This document shows positions 37,621-45,597 of a stretch of DNA of 64,000 bases, in pieces (the first letter of the stretch is position 1; each line of letters begins with the position of its first letter). The DNA lies in the NCBI RefSeq assembly GCF_916619195.1, contig NZ_CAKAKL010000008.1, forward strand, positions 124,001 to 188,000, given 5' to 3'. Both the position numbers and the translations under genes were made by a program. The stretch comes from Inquilinus sp. Marseille-Q2685 (GTDB taxonomy: Bacteria > Pseudomonadota > Alphaproteobacteria > DSM-16000 > Inquilinaceae). Below the pieces are notes generated by a model that was given only the letters and a program-made list of their open reading frames with translations, did not search any database and was not told where the DNA came from.

Positions 37621-39186
37621 ATGTCCATCCCCACCTCCCGACGCCTCCTCCTCCAGGGCGGCGGCGCCGCCCTCGCCCTGGGCGCCATCGGCAGCCTGGG
37701 CGCGCTGTCGCAGCGCCAAGCCCAGGCCGCCGCCACCGGCGAGAACTGGACCGCCCCGGTCCGCAGCCCTTACGGCCCGCTCGCCCCGGTTGCCGACGAG
37801 AGCACCGGCCTGCCGCTGCTGCTGCTGCCGCCGGGCTTCCGCTACAGCTCCTTCTCCTGGACCGGCGACCGCCTGGCCGACGGCCAGCCGGTGCCGCGGG
37901 CGCATGACGGCATGGCGGTGATGCACGGCCAGGGCGGCCGCTGGTTCGACTTCGGCCTCGGGCACGGCCAGGGGCACGGCCGCGGCAACGAGCTGATCCT
38001 GATCCGCAACCACGAGGTCGGCACCGCCGCCACGCAGATCACCGCGCCGGGCACCTACGACACCGGCACCATCGGCACCGACGGCCTGCGCGCCGGCGGC
38101 GGCACCACCACGCTGCGCTTCCGCAACGGGCGCTGGGTGTCGGCGGAAGCCAGCCTGGCCGGCACCCTGACCAACTGCGCCGGCGGCCGCACGCCCTGGG
38201 GCACCTGGCTGAGCTGCGAGGAGGTCAAGACCAACGCGATGTCCAGCGCCGGCCGCCGCCACGGCTATGTCTTCGAGGTGCATCCGGAGGCCGAGCGCAC
38301 CACCGGCCGTCCGCTGGTGGCGATGGGCCGCTTCAGCCACGAGGCGGTGGCCGTCGACCCGCGCACCGGCATCATCTATCTGACCGAGGACGACCGCAAC
38401 AAGTCGGGCCTCTACCGCTTCATCCCCAACGACCGCTCGGGCCGCCATGGCGCGCTGGAGGATGGCGGCCGGCTGCAGGCGGCCCGCGTCCGCCGCAAGC
38501 CCAATGCCGACCTGGTGGTCGCCCATGTCGGCGACGAGTACCAGCTGGAGTGGATCGACATCGAGCAGCCGGACATGGACGCGGTTCCCGCCCCGATCGG
38601 CTTCCCCGACATCGGCGCCGGCGACACGCTGAGCGGCCCCTTCGCCCAGAGCTGGGCCGAGGGCGGGCTGCGGATGAGCCGCGGCGAGGGCATCTTCTAC
38701 GCCGACGGCCGCATGTTCATCGTCGACACCAGCACGGGCAAGGAGCCGAGCGGCCGGCTCGGCCGCGGCTACGGCGCCGTGTGGGTGCTGGACCTGTTCA
38801 CCCAGCGGCTGCGGGCGCTGTTCGTCAGCGACAGCCAGATCGCGGCGCACAACCCGGACAACGTCACGGTCAGCCCGCGCGGCGGCGTGGTGCTGTGCGA
38901 GGACCCGGACGCGGCGCCGGCCGGCAGCCCCGACAATTACGGCCCGGGCACCCGGCTGGTCGCGCTGACCCGCCACGGCGCGCCGTTCTACCTCCTGAAG
39001 AACAATGTCGAGCTGACCGCCGGCCAGATCGCCGACGCCGGCAAGACCATCGCCGAGGGCGACTACCGCACCAGCGAGTTCGCCGGCGCGTGCTGGAGCC
39101 CGGAGGGCCGCACCCTGTTCGTCAACATCCAGACCCCGGGCATCACCTTCGCCATCACCGGCCCGTGGGAGCGCGGTCCGCTCTGA
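37621..39186 (+). CDS. PhoX/DUF839-family secreted protein with Tat signal
   Basis: The 521-residue protein begins MSIPTSRRLLLQGGGAALAL, a twin-arginine signal ending near AQAAA. The body is a DUF839 beta-propeller: NELILIRNHEVGTAATQ, GGGTTTLRFRNGRWVSAEAS, TPWGTWLSCEEVKTN, GRFSHEAVAVDPRTGIIYLT, GEGIFYADGRMFIVDTSTG and SPEGRTLFVNIQTPG. PhoX enzymes are calcium/iron phosphatases of the periplasm, and the E-acid motifs (LSCEE, FSHEA) fit metal binding. Many DUF839 proteins are untested, so phosphatase activity is probable rather than certain. AGGAGA precedes ATG 37621; the region upstream (37455-37620) is AT-rich and probably promoter. Confidence 0.82.
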   Translation: MSIPTSRRLLLQGGGAALALGAIGSLGALSQRQAQAAATGENWTAPVRSPYGPLAPVADESTGLPLLLLPPGFRYSSFSWTGDRLADGQPVPRAHDGMAVMHGQGGRWFDFGLGHGQGHGRGNELILIRNHEVGTAATQITAPGTYDTGTIGTDGLRAGGGTTTLRFRNGRWVSAEASLAGTLTNCAGGRTPWGTWLSCEEVKTNAMSSAGRRHGYVFEVHPEAERTTGRPLVAMGRFSHEAVAVDPRTGIIYLTEDDRNKSGLYRFIPNDRSGRHGALEDGGRLQAARVRRKPNADLVVAHVGDEYQLEWIDIEQPDMDAVPAPIGFPDIGAGDTLSGPFAQSWAEGGLRMSRGEGIFYADGRMFIVDTSTGKEPSGRLGRGYGAVWVLDLFTQRLRALFVSDSQIAAHNPDNVTVSPRGGVVLCEDPDAAPAGSPDNYGPGTRLVALTRHGAPFYLLKNNVELTAGQIADAGKTIAEGDYRTSEFAGACWSPEGRTLFVNIQTPGITFAITGPWERGPL

Positions 39187-39194
39187 CCCGTCGC

Positions 39195-39275
39195 GTAGGT
39201 TGGGTTCGCCTGCGGCGAACCCAACATGCCGACGCCGACGCACCCGTTGGGTTCGCGGTCCGCGAACCCAACCTG
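39195..39275. repeat. Double-hairpin dispersed repeat (GTAGGTTGGGTTCGC type), second copy
   Basis: It begins GTAGGTTGGGTTCGCCTGCG and ends GCGAACCCAACCTGC. As in the copy at 24422-24502 there are two hairpins, each with TTGGGTTCGC and GCGAACCCAA arms. The loops and the sequence between the hairpins differ between copies, while the arms are conserved. It separates the convergent PhoX-like and DUF3237 genes. Confidence 0.8.
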
Positions 39276-39287
39276 CGCTCGTGTCTC

Positions 39288-39749
39288 TCACAAGATCTCG
39301 AACACCTCATAGGCCGCGCCGTTCGGCCGGCGTTCGCCGACGCCGACGGCGACGATCCGGTTCAGCCAGGCATGGTCCGGCGACGCCGTCTCGAAGAACG
39401 GGGCGATCCGCAGATAGTATTCGGACCGCCCGACCGCTTCGCCCCGGGCGATCCGGTCGCCGACCTCGGGCGCGGCGTGCCGCACGCCGCGATAGGTCAT
39501 CAGGATCAGCGCCCCGTCGCGGGCCCGCAGGGTCAGCCGGACATCCTGCTGGAACGAGCCGTCGGCGCGGGTCAGCAGCAGGTCCGAGCCGCCATGCGGC
39601 AGGACCTCGCCGGCCAGCCGCTCGCCTTCGAATGTTCCACCCGACACCGGCACGACCCGGCGTTCGCCGGCCGGCGTCCTGCCCAGCTCGTGAATCGGAT
39701 GGAGAGCGATCGAGATGCTGAACAGGGGGCGGGACATCAACTCGGCCAT
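39288..39749 (-). CDS. DUF3237-family protein
   Basis: The 153-residue protein has the DUF3237 pattern: FSISIALHPIHELGRTPAGE, RRVVPVSGGTFEGERLAGEV, LPHGGSDLLLTRADGSFQQD, VRLTLRARDGALILMTYRGV and SEYYLRIAPFFETASPDHAW. This is a small beta-barrel family of unknown biochemical role. ATG 39749 has GGAGG about 5 bases upstream; the extra 26 residues of the longer frame are not conserved. It is convergent with the PhoX-like gene and separated from the LysR gene by an inverted-repeat element. Confidence 0.8.
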   Translation of the reverse strand: MAELMSRPLFSISIALHPIHELGRTPAGERRVVPVSGGTFEGERLAGEVLPHGGSDLLLTRADGSFQQDVRLTLRARDGALILMTYRGVRHAAPEVGDRIARGEAVGRSEYYLRIAPFFETASPDHAWLNRIVAVGVGERRPNGAAYEVFEIL

Positions 39750-39839
39750 GGGGACCTCCGCGCATGCCAGAGGCCCCATTCGACACCGGCGACCCCGCGG
39801 CCCAAAGCGAGCGATCTTGCCCGTCATCTTAAGCTGTCC

Positions 39840-40113
39840 TTAACCCGGATCTCTCACACGCCCTGCGTCCTGCGCCGGTTCAAAATGCCGACGGGGCAGG
39901 AGAGCGGCGCAGCGCGATGCCTTTGCATCGGGCCAGCCGTTCGACGCACCCTGTCGGCATTTTCAACCGGCCCGAAGGGTCGTCTTGCGGCGGCCGCCTG
40001 CGGGGGCGGGCCGCTCAACTGTATGTCCCCTATACGCTTTTCGCGTCCCGCCCTCGCATCCGACTCGCCGCAAGGCGACGCAGGGCGTAGGGGGTGTGAG
40101 AGATCCGGGTTAA
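39840..40113. repeat. MITE-like element with nested inverted repeats (274 bp)
   Basis: The outer arms are TTAACCCGGATCTCTCACAC (from 39840) and its complement ending GGGTTAA at 40113, about 30 bp of near-perfect inverted repeat. An inner pair, GCCGGTTCAAAATGCCGAC at 39874-39892 and GTCGGCATTTTCAACCGGC at 39953-39971, differs at one position. No gene was recognised inside. It fills most of the gap between DUF3237 and the LysR gene, and its right end lies 8 bases before the LysR start codon. Confidence 0.7.
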
Positions 40114-40121
40114 CATGGCGC

Positions 40122-41009
40122 ATGCCGAAACGCCTGCCGGCCCTGGAATCGCTGCGCGTCCTCGAAGCCTGCGCCCGCCACGCGAACTTCACCCGGGCGG
40201 CGGCCGAGCTCGGCGTCACCCCGGCCGCCGTCAGCCTGCGGATCCGCGATCTCGAGGCGGAGCTCGGGGTGGCGCTGTTCCGCCGCTCCGGCCCGAGCGT
40301 GACCCCGACCGAGACCGGCGCGACGCTCGCGAAACGCATGGCCAAGGCCCTGGGCCTGATCCGGTCGGCGGTCGATGACTGCCGGGGGGCGGCCGATGGC
40401 CTGCGGGTGACCGCGGTTCCGACCTTCGCCATGCGCTGGCTGACGCCCCGGCTCGCCGCCTACCACGCCCTGCCCGATGCCGTCCCGATCCGGCTCGATG
40501 TCTCGGCCGAGCTGCGGCCGGCCGACGGCTTCGACATCGCGATCCGGACCGGGCATGGCGACTGGCCCGGCTTCGAGGCGACGGCCCTGATGCCGGTCGA
40601 CGCCACGCCGATGCTGAGCCCGGCGCTGGCGGGCCGGGCGAAGCTGTCGTCGCCGGCGGATCTGGCGGCCCTGCCGCTGCTGCCCCATGACGATTGGCGG
40701 CGCTGGTTCCGCGAGGCGGGCGTCGAGGCCCCTGCCCTGCGCTTCTACGCCGACGACTATCCGACGCATGAGCTGGACGCCGCGGCCGCGATCGAGGGGG
40801 CCGGCGTGGCGCTGCTCTCGCCGCGCCTCTTCGGGGCGCTTCTGCGCGACGGCAAGCTGGTGCAGCCCTTCCCGCACGTGATCCGCGGCCCGGCGGCCCA
40901 TCACATCCTGCTTCGGCCCGGGGAGGCGCGGCGGGCGGCGCTGCGCTTCCGGGACTGGCTGGAGGATGAGGCGCGCCGGCCGGATGCCGGCCCTATGCCA
41001 GCTGCTTGA
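40122..41009 (+). CDS. LysR-family regulator, GcvA-like
   Basis: The 295-residue protein starts MPKRLPALESLRVLEACARH, with the helix-turn-helix GVTPAAVSLRIRDLEAELGV (residues about 30-49). The effector domain includes LRVTAVPTFAMRWLTPRLAA, FDIAIRTGHGDWPGFEA and AAIEGAGVALLSPRLFGALL. ATG 40122 is in frame; the nearby ATG 40115 is in another frame. Its leader is formed by the end of the inverted-repeat element. The 3' end overlaps the convergent acetyltransferase by 17 bp. Its target is unknown. Confidence 0.88.
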   Translation: MPKRLPALESLRVLEACARHANFTRAAAELGVTPAAVSLRIRDLEAELGVALFRRSGPSVTPTETGATLAKRMAKALGLIRSAVDDCRGAADGLRVTAVPTFAMRWLTPRLAAYHALPDAVPIRLDVSAELRPADGFDIAIRTGHGDWPGFEATALMPVDATPMLSPALAGRAKLSSPADLAALPLLPHDDWRRWFREAGVEAPALRFYADDYPTHELDAAAAIEGAGVALLSPRLFGALLRDGKLVQPFPHVIRGPAAHHILLRPGEARRAALRFRDWLEDEARRPDAGPMPAA

Positions 41010-41544
41010 GCATGTAGCTGGTGTCCTCCAGCACGCCGGCGGGGGAGCGGGCGTGGCCGGGGACGATGCCGAACTGGCGGAAGCCGAGGCTCTCATACAG
41101 CGCCTCGCCATGGTCTCCGCGCCGCGTGTCGAGCAGCAGCAGGCTGCGGCCGTGCCGGCGCGCCAGGTCCTCGGCCGCCAGCATCAGCCTCCGGGCGATG
41201 CCGCGGCGCCGCGCGGCCGGGTGCACCAGCAGCTTGGCGATCTCGGCCCGGTGGATGCCGTTGGCCGGCATGCCCAGCACCAGCTGCACCGTCCCGACGG
41301 TCCGCCCGTCCAGCCGGGCCACGATCAGCCGCCGGGCGCGGCTGCGGAAGGCGGGCTCCAGCCCCCGCCAGAAGTCCCGCGCCGCCTCGACCGTGAAGGG
41401 CAGCACGAAGCCGACGCTGGCGCCGTCCAGCACGCAGCCATGCAGCACCTCGGCGAGGTCGTCGAGATGCGGGGCCAGGCCGTCGGGCTCGACCTCCGCC
41501 ACGGTGACCTCTCTCGCATCGTTTTCGAGAACAATGGACATCAT
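40993..41544 (-). CDS. GNAT-family N-acetyltransferase
   Basis: The 183-residue protein has the GNAT core: [40 protein letters not shown] (acetyl-CoA loop with R-x-x-G-I-A/G) and LLLDTRRGDHGEALYESLGF. The acceptor is unknown. It overlaps the LysR gene at its 3' end. Confidence 0.87.
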   Translation of the reverse strand: MMSIVLENDAREVTVAEVEPDGLAPHLDDLAEVLHGCVLDGASVGFVLPFTVEAARDFWRGLEPAFRSRARRLIVARLDGRTVGTVQLVLGMPANGIHRAEIAKLLVHPAARRRGIARRLMLAAEDLARRHGRSLLLLDTRRGDHGEALYESLGFRQFGIVPGHARSPAGVLEDTSYMLKQLA

Positions 41545-41584
41545 CCAGGCCGACTTTCAGCGTTTCAGATTTCTAGCCCCTTCC

Positions 41585-41634
41585 GGAGCGGCATCGACAT
41601 TCCCTGGATGCCCGGGTCAAGTCCGGGCATGACA
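41585..41634. repeat. Half copy of the GGGCTTGACCCGG-type repeat
   Basis: GGAGCGGCATCGACATTCCC through TGGATGCCCGGGTCAAG and CCGGGCATGACA match the right half of the repeat at 32004-32092 with few changes. The left arm is missing, so this is a truncated or solo unit. The rest of the 256-bp gap holds no recognised feature. Confidence 0.75.
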
Positions 41635-41800
41635 GTGAAAGAATGGCTTGATGACACAGAGACCGTTTGGAAATGCGCTGGTGTGAGTCGGCTGGCGACG
41701 GTTTCGAGAACCGGCGCGCAGCGGACGTTGAGTCCGTGAGCACCGGAAGCGCAGAAACCGCCGTCAGACGGCCGCACCAGTAGCATTTGCAAACGGTCTC

Positions 41801-42382
41801 TCATGGCTTGCACAGGGCGATGACGTAATGGGCCGGCTGCGGGCCGGGGCAGTGGAAACGGGTCGGGCCGAACAGGCGATAGCGCAGGCAGTCGCCGGGG
41901 CCGAGCCGGTGAACCACGTCGTCGACCAGCAGCTCCAGCTCCCCCTCCAGCATCCAGACATGCTGCTCGATGCCGTGGATCGGCGGCGTGTCGTAGCTGA
42001 CCACGGCGCCGGCCGGCAGCACGCCTTCGACCAGCTCACCGCGGAAGCCGGCGGCGGGCGGCGAGACGCTGCGGCGGCGGAAGCCGGTCTCCGGATCGGT
42101 CCAGCCCGGCTGCTCCTTCCGGCGCAGCAGCTGCGGCGGGTCGGTCTCGACCTCGGCGATCAGGCCGGACATGGTGCGGCCATAGGCGGTGCAGAGGCGG
42201 CCGAGCAGCGACGCGGTCGGGCTGGTCTCGCCGCGCTCCAGCCGCGACAGCGTCGCCCGGCTGATGCCGCTGCGCTCGGCCAGGGCGTCCAGCGACCAGC
42301 CCTGCTCCGCCCGCAGCGCCGCCAGGCGCGCGGCCAGGCGGGCGTCCACCGGCTCCAGTTCGTTGGCGATCTCGCTTCTCAT
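41801..42382 (-). CDS. XRE-family regulator with cupin domain
   Basis: The 193-residue protein starts MRSEIANELEPVDARLAARL, with a helix-turn-helix LDALAERSGISRATLSRLER (residues about 32-51) followed by GETSPTASLLGRLCTAYGRT. A C-terminal cupin follows (GELVEGVLPAGAVVSYDTPP, HGIEQHVWMLEGELELLVDD, LGPGDCLRYRLFGPTRF). Such regulators sense a small ligand in the cupin barrel. The start codon lies inside a perfect palindrome, which suggests autoregulation or a structured leader. No target gene is evident nearby. Confidence 0.87.
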   Translation of the reverse strand: MRSEIANELEPVDARLAARLAALRAEQGWSLDALAERSGISRATLSRLERGETSPTASLLGRLCTAYGRTMSGLIAEVETDPPQLLRRKEQPGWTDPETGFRRRSVSPPAAGFRGELVEGVLPAGAVVSYDTPPIHGIEQHVWMLEGELELLVDDVVHRLGPGDCLRYRLFGPTRFHCPGPQPAHYVIALCKP

Positions 42383-42409
42383 GATCGGGAAATTATCCCG
42401 ATCATGAGA
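42377..42409 (-). promoter_or_regulatory. 33-bp palindrome over the XRE start codon
   Basis: TCTCATGATCGGGA at 42377-42390 is the exact complement of TCCCGATCATGAGA at 42396-42409, with AATTA between. The start codon of the XRE gene is at 42380-42382 within the left arm. It may be an autoregulatory operator, or an mRNA hairpin masking the start. There is no clear ribosome site. Confidence 0.65.
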
Positions 42410-42422
42410 GAACGGCAAGAGT

Positions 42423-43265
42423 CTACGGCGCCGGCGGCGGGGCGAAGCGCGGATCGCGCGGCGCATCGGCCGGGAATGGCCGGGGCGAGACGGCAACGAC
42501 CTCGTTGGCCGGGTCGTCGAGCGTGAACAGCGCAACGCCGATGACGCCGATGTTGCGCGGGTCGCCCAGCCGCGTGTTGGCGGCATAGGCGTCGCCCGGC
42601 GCGGAGAAGCGGAAGGCCGCGACCTCGTCCTCGCTCTTGCGGAAGCCCTCGATCACCAGCCTGTCGCCCGGGATGACCACATAGCCGCGATGGGCGATGC
42701 TGCCGGGGCGGCCATTGAGCACGTCGAGCCCGTCCACCGTCGCCACGATCTCGACCGTCTGCCGGCCGCGGTTGCTGAAGGCCAGCCGGTAGAGGTCGCC
42801 GGATCGGCCCTGAAGGCGGAGGTCGCCGCCGCTTGTCGGCGTCAGCTGCATCGGCGTGCCCCTGGCATTCAGCACCGAGAATTCGACGGCGCCGCCCGGC
42901 ACCGGAAGCCGGCGGGTGGTGCTCACCGGCCCCGTCGCCGCGCTGCGGCGGCCGTCGTAGCGGATCGTCACCTGTGCCTCCGGCCGGTCCGGCCGGAGGC
43001 GCGCGAGGCTGACGAACCGGATCGGCGACCGGATCTCCTCGCCCCAGCGCGTGCCGAGCCGCTCCTGCTCCGCGACCTCCGGCCGGTGCGGCGGGACCGT
43101 CGCGGAAGGCTGCGGCACGAGCCCGTCGGCGGCATCCGGCGAGAGGGCATAGGCAGGCGCCGGCTCCTGATGCAGCGTCACCTCCTGCACCGCCGGCCGC
43201 GACGAGACGCAGGCGGCCAGGGCCAGCAGCAGCCCGGCTGCCAGGATCTTCGATGGAATGCGCAT
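42423..43265 (-). CDS. Uncharacterised lipoprotein (280 aa)
   Basis: I do not recognise the family. The protein begins MRIPSKILAAGLLLALAACV, a lipoprotein signal with the lipobox LAAC, followed by SSRPAVQEVTLHQEP. The mature part is rich in beta-strand-like segments (AQVTIRYDGRRSAATGPVST, VEFSVLNARGTPMQLTPT, YRLAFSNRGRQTVEIVATVD) and ends proline-rich. GGGGGAGA precedes ATG 43265. The aspartate-free +2 position (V) suggests the outer membrane. Its role is unknown. Confidence 0.75.
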   Translation of the reverse strand: MRIPSKILAAGLLLALAACVSSRPAVQEVTLHQEPAPAYALSPDAADGLVPQPSATVPPHRPEVAEQERLGTRWGEEIRSPIRFVSLARLRPDRPEAQVTIRYDGRRSAATGPVSTTRRLPVPGGAVEFSVLNARGTPMQLTPTSGGDLRLQGRSGDLYRLAFSNRGRQTVEIVATVDGLDVLNGRPGSIAHRGYVVIPGDRLVIEGFRKSEDEVAAFRFSAPGDAYAANTRLGDPRNIGVIGVALFTLDDPANEVVAVSPRPFPADAPRDPRFAPPPAP

Positions 43266-43431
43266 GATCTCTCCCCCGAGACATCCAGCGCCGCATCATC
43301 GGTCCCGGTCTGCGGCGAAGCCATGGCCGGGCGGGGGTGAATCGAAGGCCGAGCAATCCCGGTACAGTGCCGGGCCGGCGCCCCTGCTACGGAACGGCAG
43401 CGTGCCCGACCGCGCCCAGACGGAGACGACC

Positions 43432-44598
43432 ATGACGCTGCGCCGCGCCCTGCCCCTGATCGCCCTCCTCGCCTCGCCCGGCGCCGCTTCGGCCGCGGAC
43501 GCGCCGCCCGACTGCCGCGCGCCGGCGGCGCTGGACGACGGCTGGGCCGTCGCCGCGCCCGCGGAGGAGGGCTTCGATCCCGCACAGATTTGCGCCCTGG
43601 GCCCGGCGCTGGAGGCCTGGCCGGAGGGGAACGCCCATGCCGTGCTGGTCGCGCGGCACGGCCGGCTGGTCTATGAGCGCTACTTCGCCGGCGAGGATGA
43701 ACGCTGGGGCCTGCCCCTGGGCCGCATCCCGCACGATGCCGGGACGAAGCACGACCTGCGCTCGATCACCAAGAGCGTGACCGCGCTGCTGGTCGGCATC
43801 GCCGTCGACACCGGCTGGATCAAGGACATCGACGCGCCGGTGCTGTCGCTGCTGCCGCAATACGCCGACCTGCGCTCGCCGGAGAAGGATCGCATCACCC
43901 TGCGCCACCTGCTGACCATGTCGAGCGGCTTGGCCTGGAACGAGGAACTGCCCTACAGCGACCCGCGCAACAGCGAACGGCTGATGTCGGACGCGCCGGA
44001 CCCGTATCGCTATGTGCTGGAGCAGCCCTTCGCCGCGACGCCGGGTGAGCGCTGGACCTACAGCGGCGGGGCGACGGCCCTGCTGGCGGCGGTGCTGAAG
44101 CAGGTCTCCGGCCGGCCGCTCGACGTGCTGGCGCAGGAGGTGCTGTTCACCCCGCTCGGCATCACCGATGTCGAGTGGGTGCGCTATCCGAATGGCGACC
44201 CGGTCGCCGCCTCCGGCCTGCGTCTGCGGCCGCGCGACATCGCCAGGATCGGCCGGCTGGTGCTCGACCGCGGCGCCTGGCAGGGCCGGCGGATCGTCTC
44301 GGCGGCATGGGTCGAGCAGGCGACCGCCCCGCAGATCGGCATCGAGGACGGGGTCGATTACGGCTTCCAGTGGTGGCTCGGCCGGTCGCAGGCCGACGGC
44401 CGGGAGATCCGCTGGAGCGCCGGCGTCGGCTGGGGCGGCCAGCGGCTGTTCCTGGTGCCGGACCACGACCTGTTGGTGGTGGTCACGGCCGGGCTCTACG
44501 ACCGGCCCGACCTGCAGGACCGGCTCGGCCGCACCGTGCTGGACCGCTTTGTCCTGCCGGCGGTGACGGGTTCCGGCGCCGGCGGTCCGGAAGAGTGA
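43432..44598 (+). CDS. Secreted serine hydrolase, class C beta-lactamase-like
   Basis: The 388-residue protein starts MTLRRALPLIALLASPGAAS, a signal peptide ending SAAD. The SxxK catalytic pair is S111/K114 in DLRSITKSVTALLVG. The second motif is a tyrosine in GERWTYSGGATALLAAVLKQ, and DYGFQWWLGRSQ and WGGQRLFLVPDHDLLVVV complete the fold. Relatives include esterases and penicillin-binding proteins as well as AmpC; the YSG in place of YAN suggests it is not a beta-lactamase. The start is supported by GGAG shortly upstream. The role is probably hydrolysis of a small ester or amide in the periplasm. Confidence 0.85.
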   Translation: MTLRRALPLIALLASPGAASAADAPPDCRAPAALDDGWAVAAPAEEGFDPAQICALGPALEAWPEGNAHAVLVARHGRLVYERYFAGEDERWGLPLGRIPHDAGTKHDLRSITKSVTALLVGIAVDTGWIKDIDAPVLSLLPQYADLRSPEKDRITLRHLLTMSSGLAWNEELPYSDPRNSERLMSDAPDPYRYVLEQPFAATPGERWTYSGGATALLAAVLKQVSGRPLDVLAQEVLFTPLGITDVEWVRYPNGDPVAASGLRLRPRDIARIGRLVLDRGAWQGRRIVSAAWVEQATAPQIGIEDGVDYGFQWWLGRSQADGREIRWSAGVGWGGQRLFLVPDHDLLVVVTAGLYDRPDLQDRLGRTVLDRFVLPAVTGSGAGGPEE

Positions 44599-44662
44599 TA
44601 CCGCGAGCCTGAAGATCACCCGTAAACACAATGTTCATTGCGCGAGCCTGCGCGGCTCGTTC

Positions 44663-45538
44663 ATGATATGTTCCATGAAGGAGATCCCTGCCGATTTCGA
44701 TGTCCAGGCCTATGGCCGCGGCTGCGCCCTGCAGCAGTGCGAGATGCTCTCGCGCCTGGCCGAGATCGGCATGCAGCTGGCCGAGGCCGCCGGCGCCCGC
44801 GCTCTCGCCCTCGCCGCCCAGGCGGCAGAGCCCCAGGCTGAGCCCGTGGAGGCGGAGGCTCAGCCTCCGGCTGCGGACCCCGGCCTCGCCTTCGCCCGCT
44901 ACGCCCATCTGGTGCGCCAGACCCTGGCCCAGCGCGCCCGCGCCGTGCGGGACCTGTCCCTTCGCGACGGCGGCCGCGACGCCCGCCGCGCCCGCCACCG
45001 CGAGCAGGTCCAGACCCTGATCGGCCGTCTGATCTGGAGCGATGCCGAGGACCGCGGTCGCGCCGCCGCCCTCGACCTGCAGGTCTCCCAGGCCTTCGCC
45101 GACCTCTATGGCGACGCCGAGGACCCGGTCGAGGACCGCCCGGTCGGCTCGGTCGTGGCCGGGCTGGTCTGCGGCCTCGGCCTGGCCGACAAGTGGAACC
45201 GCTGGGCGCCGCACCGCGTCAGCCGGCCGCGCCCGGGCCGGCCGGACGGCAGCCCGGAGGAGATCCGGGCCGAGCGCGCCCGCCGCCGCGCCGCGGTCAC
45301 CGCCTGGATCGAGCAGGCCGTCGACGACCTCGCCGACCCCGCCCTGGCCACCGACATCCGGGCCGGGCTGGCGGTGCGGATGCGCGAGCCCGATGTCGAG
45401 ACGCTGCTCGACACCGAAAGCTTCGGCACCGCCGTGGTCCGGCTCTGCCGCTCCCTCGGCTTCGACATCGAGAACGACCTCGACATCCCGCTCGACGGCG
45501 CAGACGACGCCGCCGAAGTCCCGCCCGACAGCAGCTGA
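44663..45538 (+). CDS. Uncharacterised protein (291 aa)
   Basis: I do not recognise this protein. It starts MICSMKEIPADFDVQAYGRG, then CALQQCEMLSRLAEIGMQLA, an Ala/Glu-rich linker (AEPQAEPVEAEAQPPA), a basic stretch (DGGRDARRARHREQVQTLIG) and an acidic C-terminus (IPLDGADDAAEVPPDSS). It is mostly helical, with no signal peptide or membrane helix. An alternative start at 44675 would begin MKEIPADF. It lies between a serine hydrolase and an S10 peptidase with no clear partner. Confidence 0.7.
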   Translation: MICSMKEIPADFDVQAYGRGCALQQCEMLSRLAEIGMQLAEAAGARALALAAQAAEPQAEPVEAEAQPPAADPGLAFARYAHLVRQTLAQRARAVRDLSLRDGGRDARRARHREQVQTLIGRLIWSDAEDRGRAAALDLQVSQAFADLYGDAEDPVEDRPVGSVVAGLVCGLGLADKWNRWAPHRVSRPRPGRPDGSPEEIRAERARRRAAVTAWIEQAVDDLADPALATDIRAGLAVRMREPDVETLLDTESFGTAVVRLCRSLGFDIENDLDIPLDGADDAAEVPPDSS

Positions 45539-45597
45539 GCGCCGCCGCGATGCGTCTTTGGGCTCGCCGGTCTCGGCGGGCGCGCTATCGGGCCGTT

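Noticed and set aside
37522-39291. Minus-strand open frame of 589 codons
   Set aside because: It mirrors the PhoX-like gene and extends into the palindromic repeat, with no domain of its own.
43432-44598. AmpC beta-lactamase and resistance gene
   Set aside because: The SxxK motif is present but YSG replaces YAN and no KTG triad is evident, so I called a general serine hydrolase.
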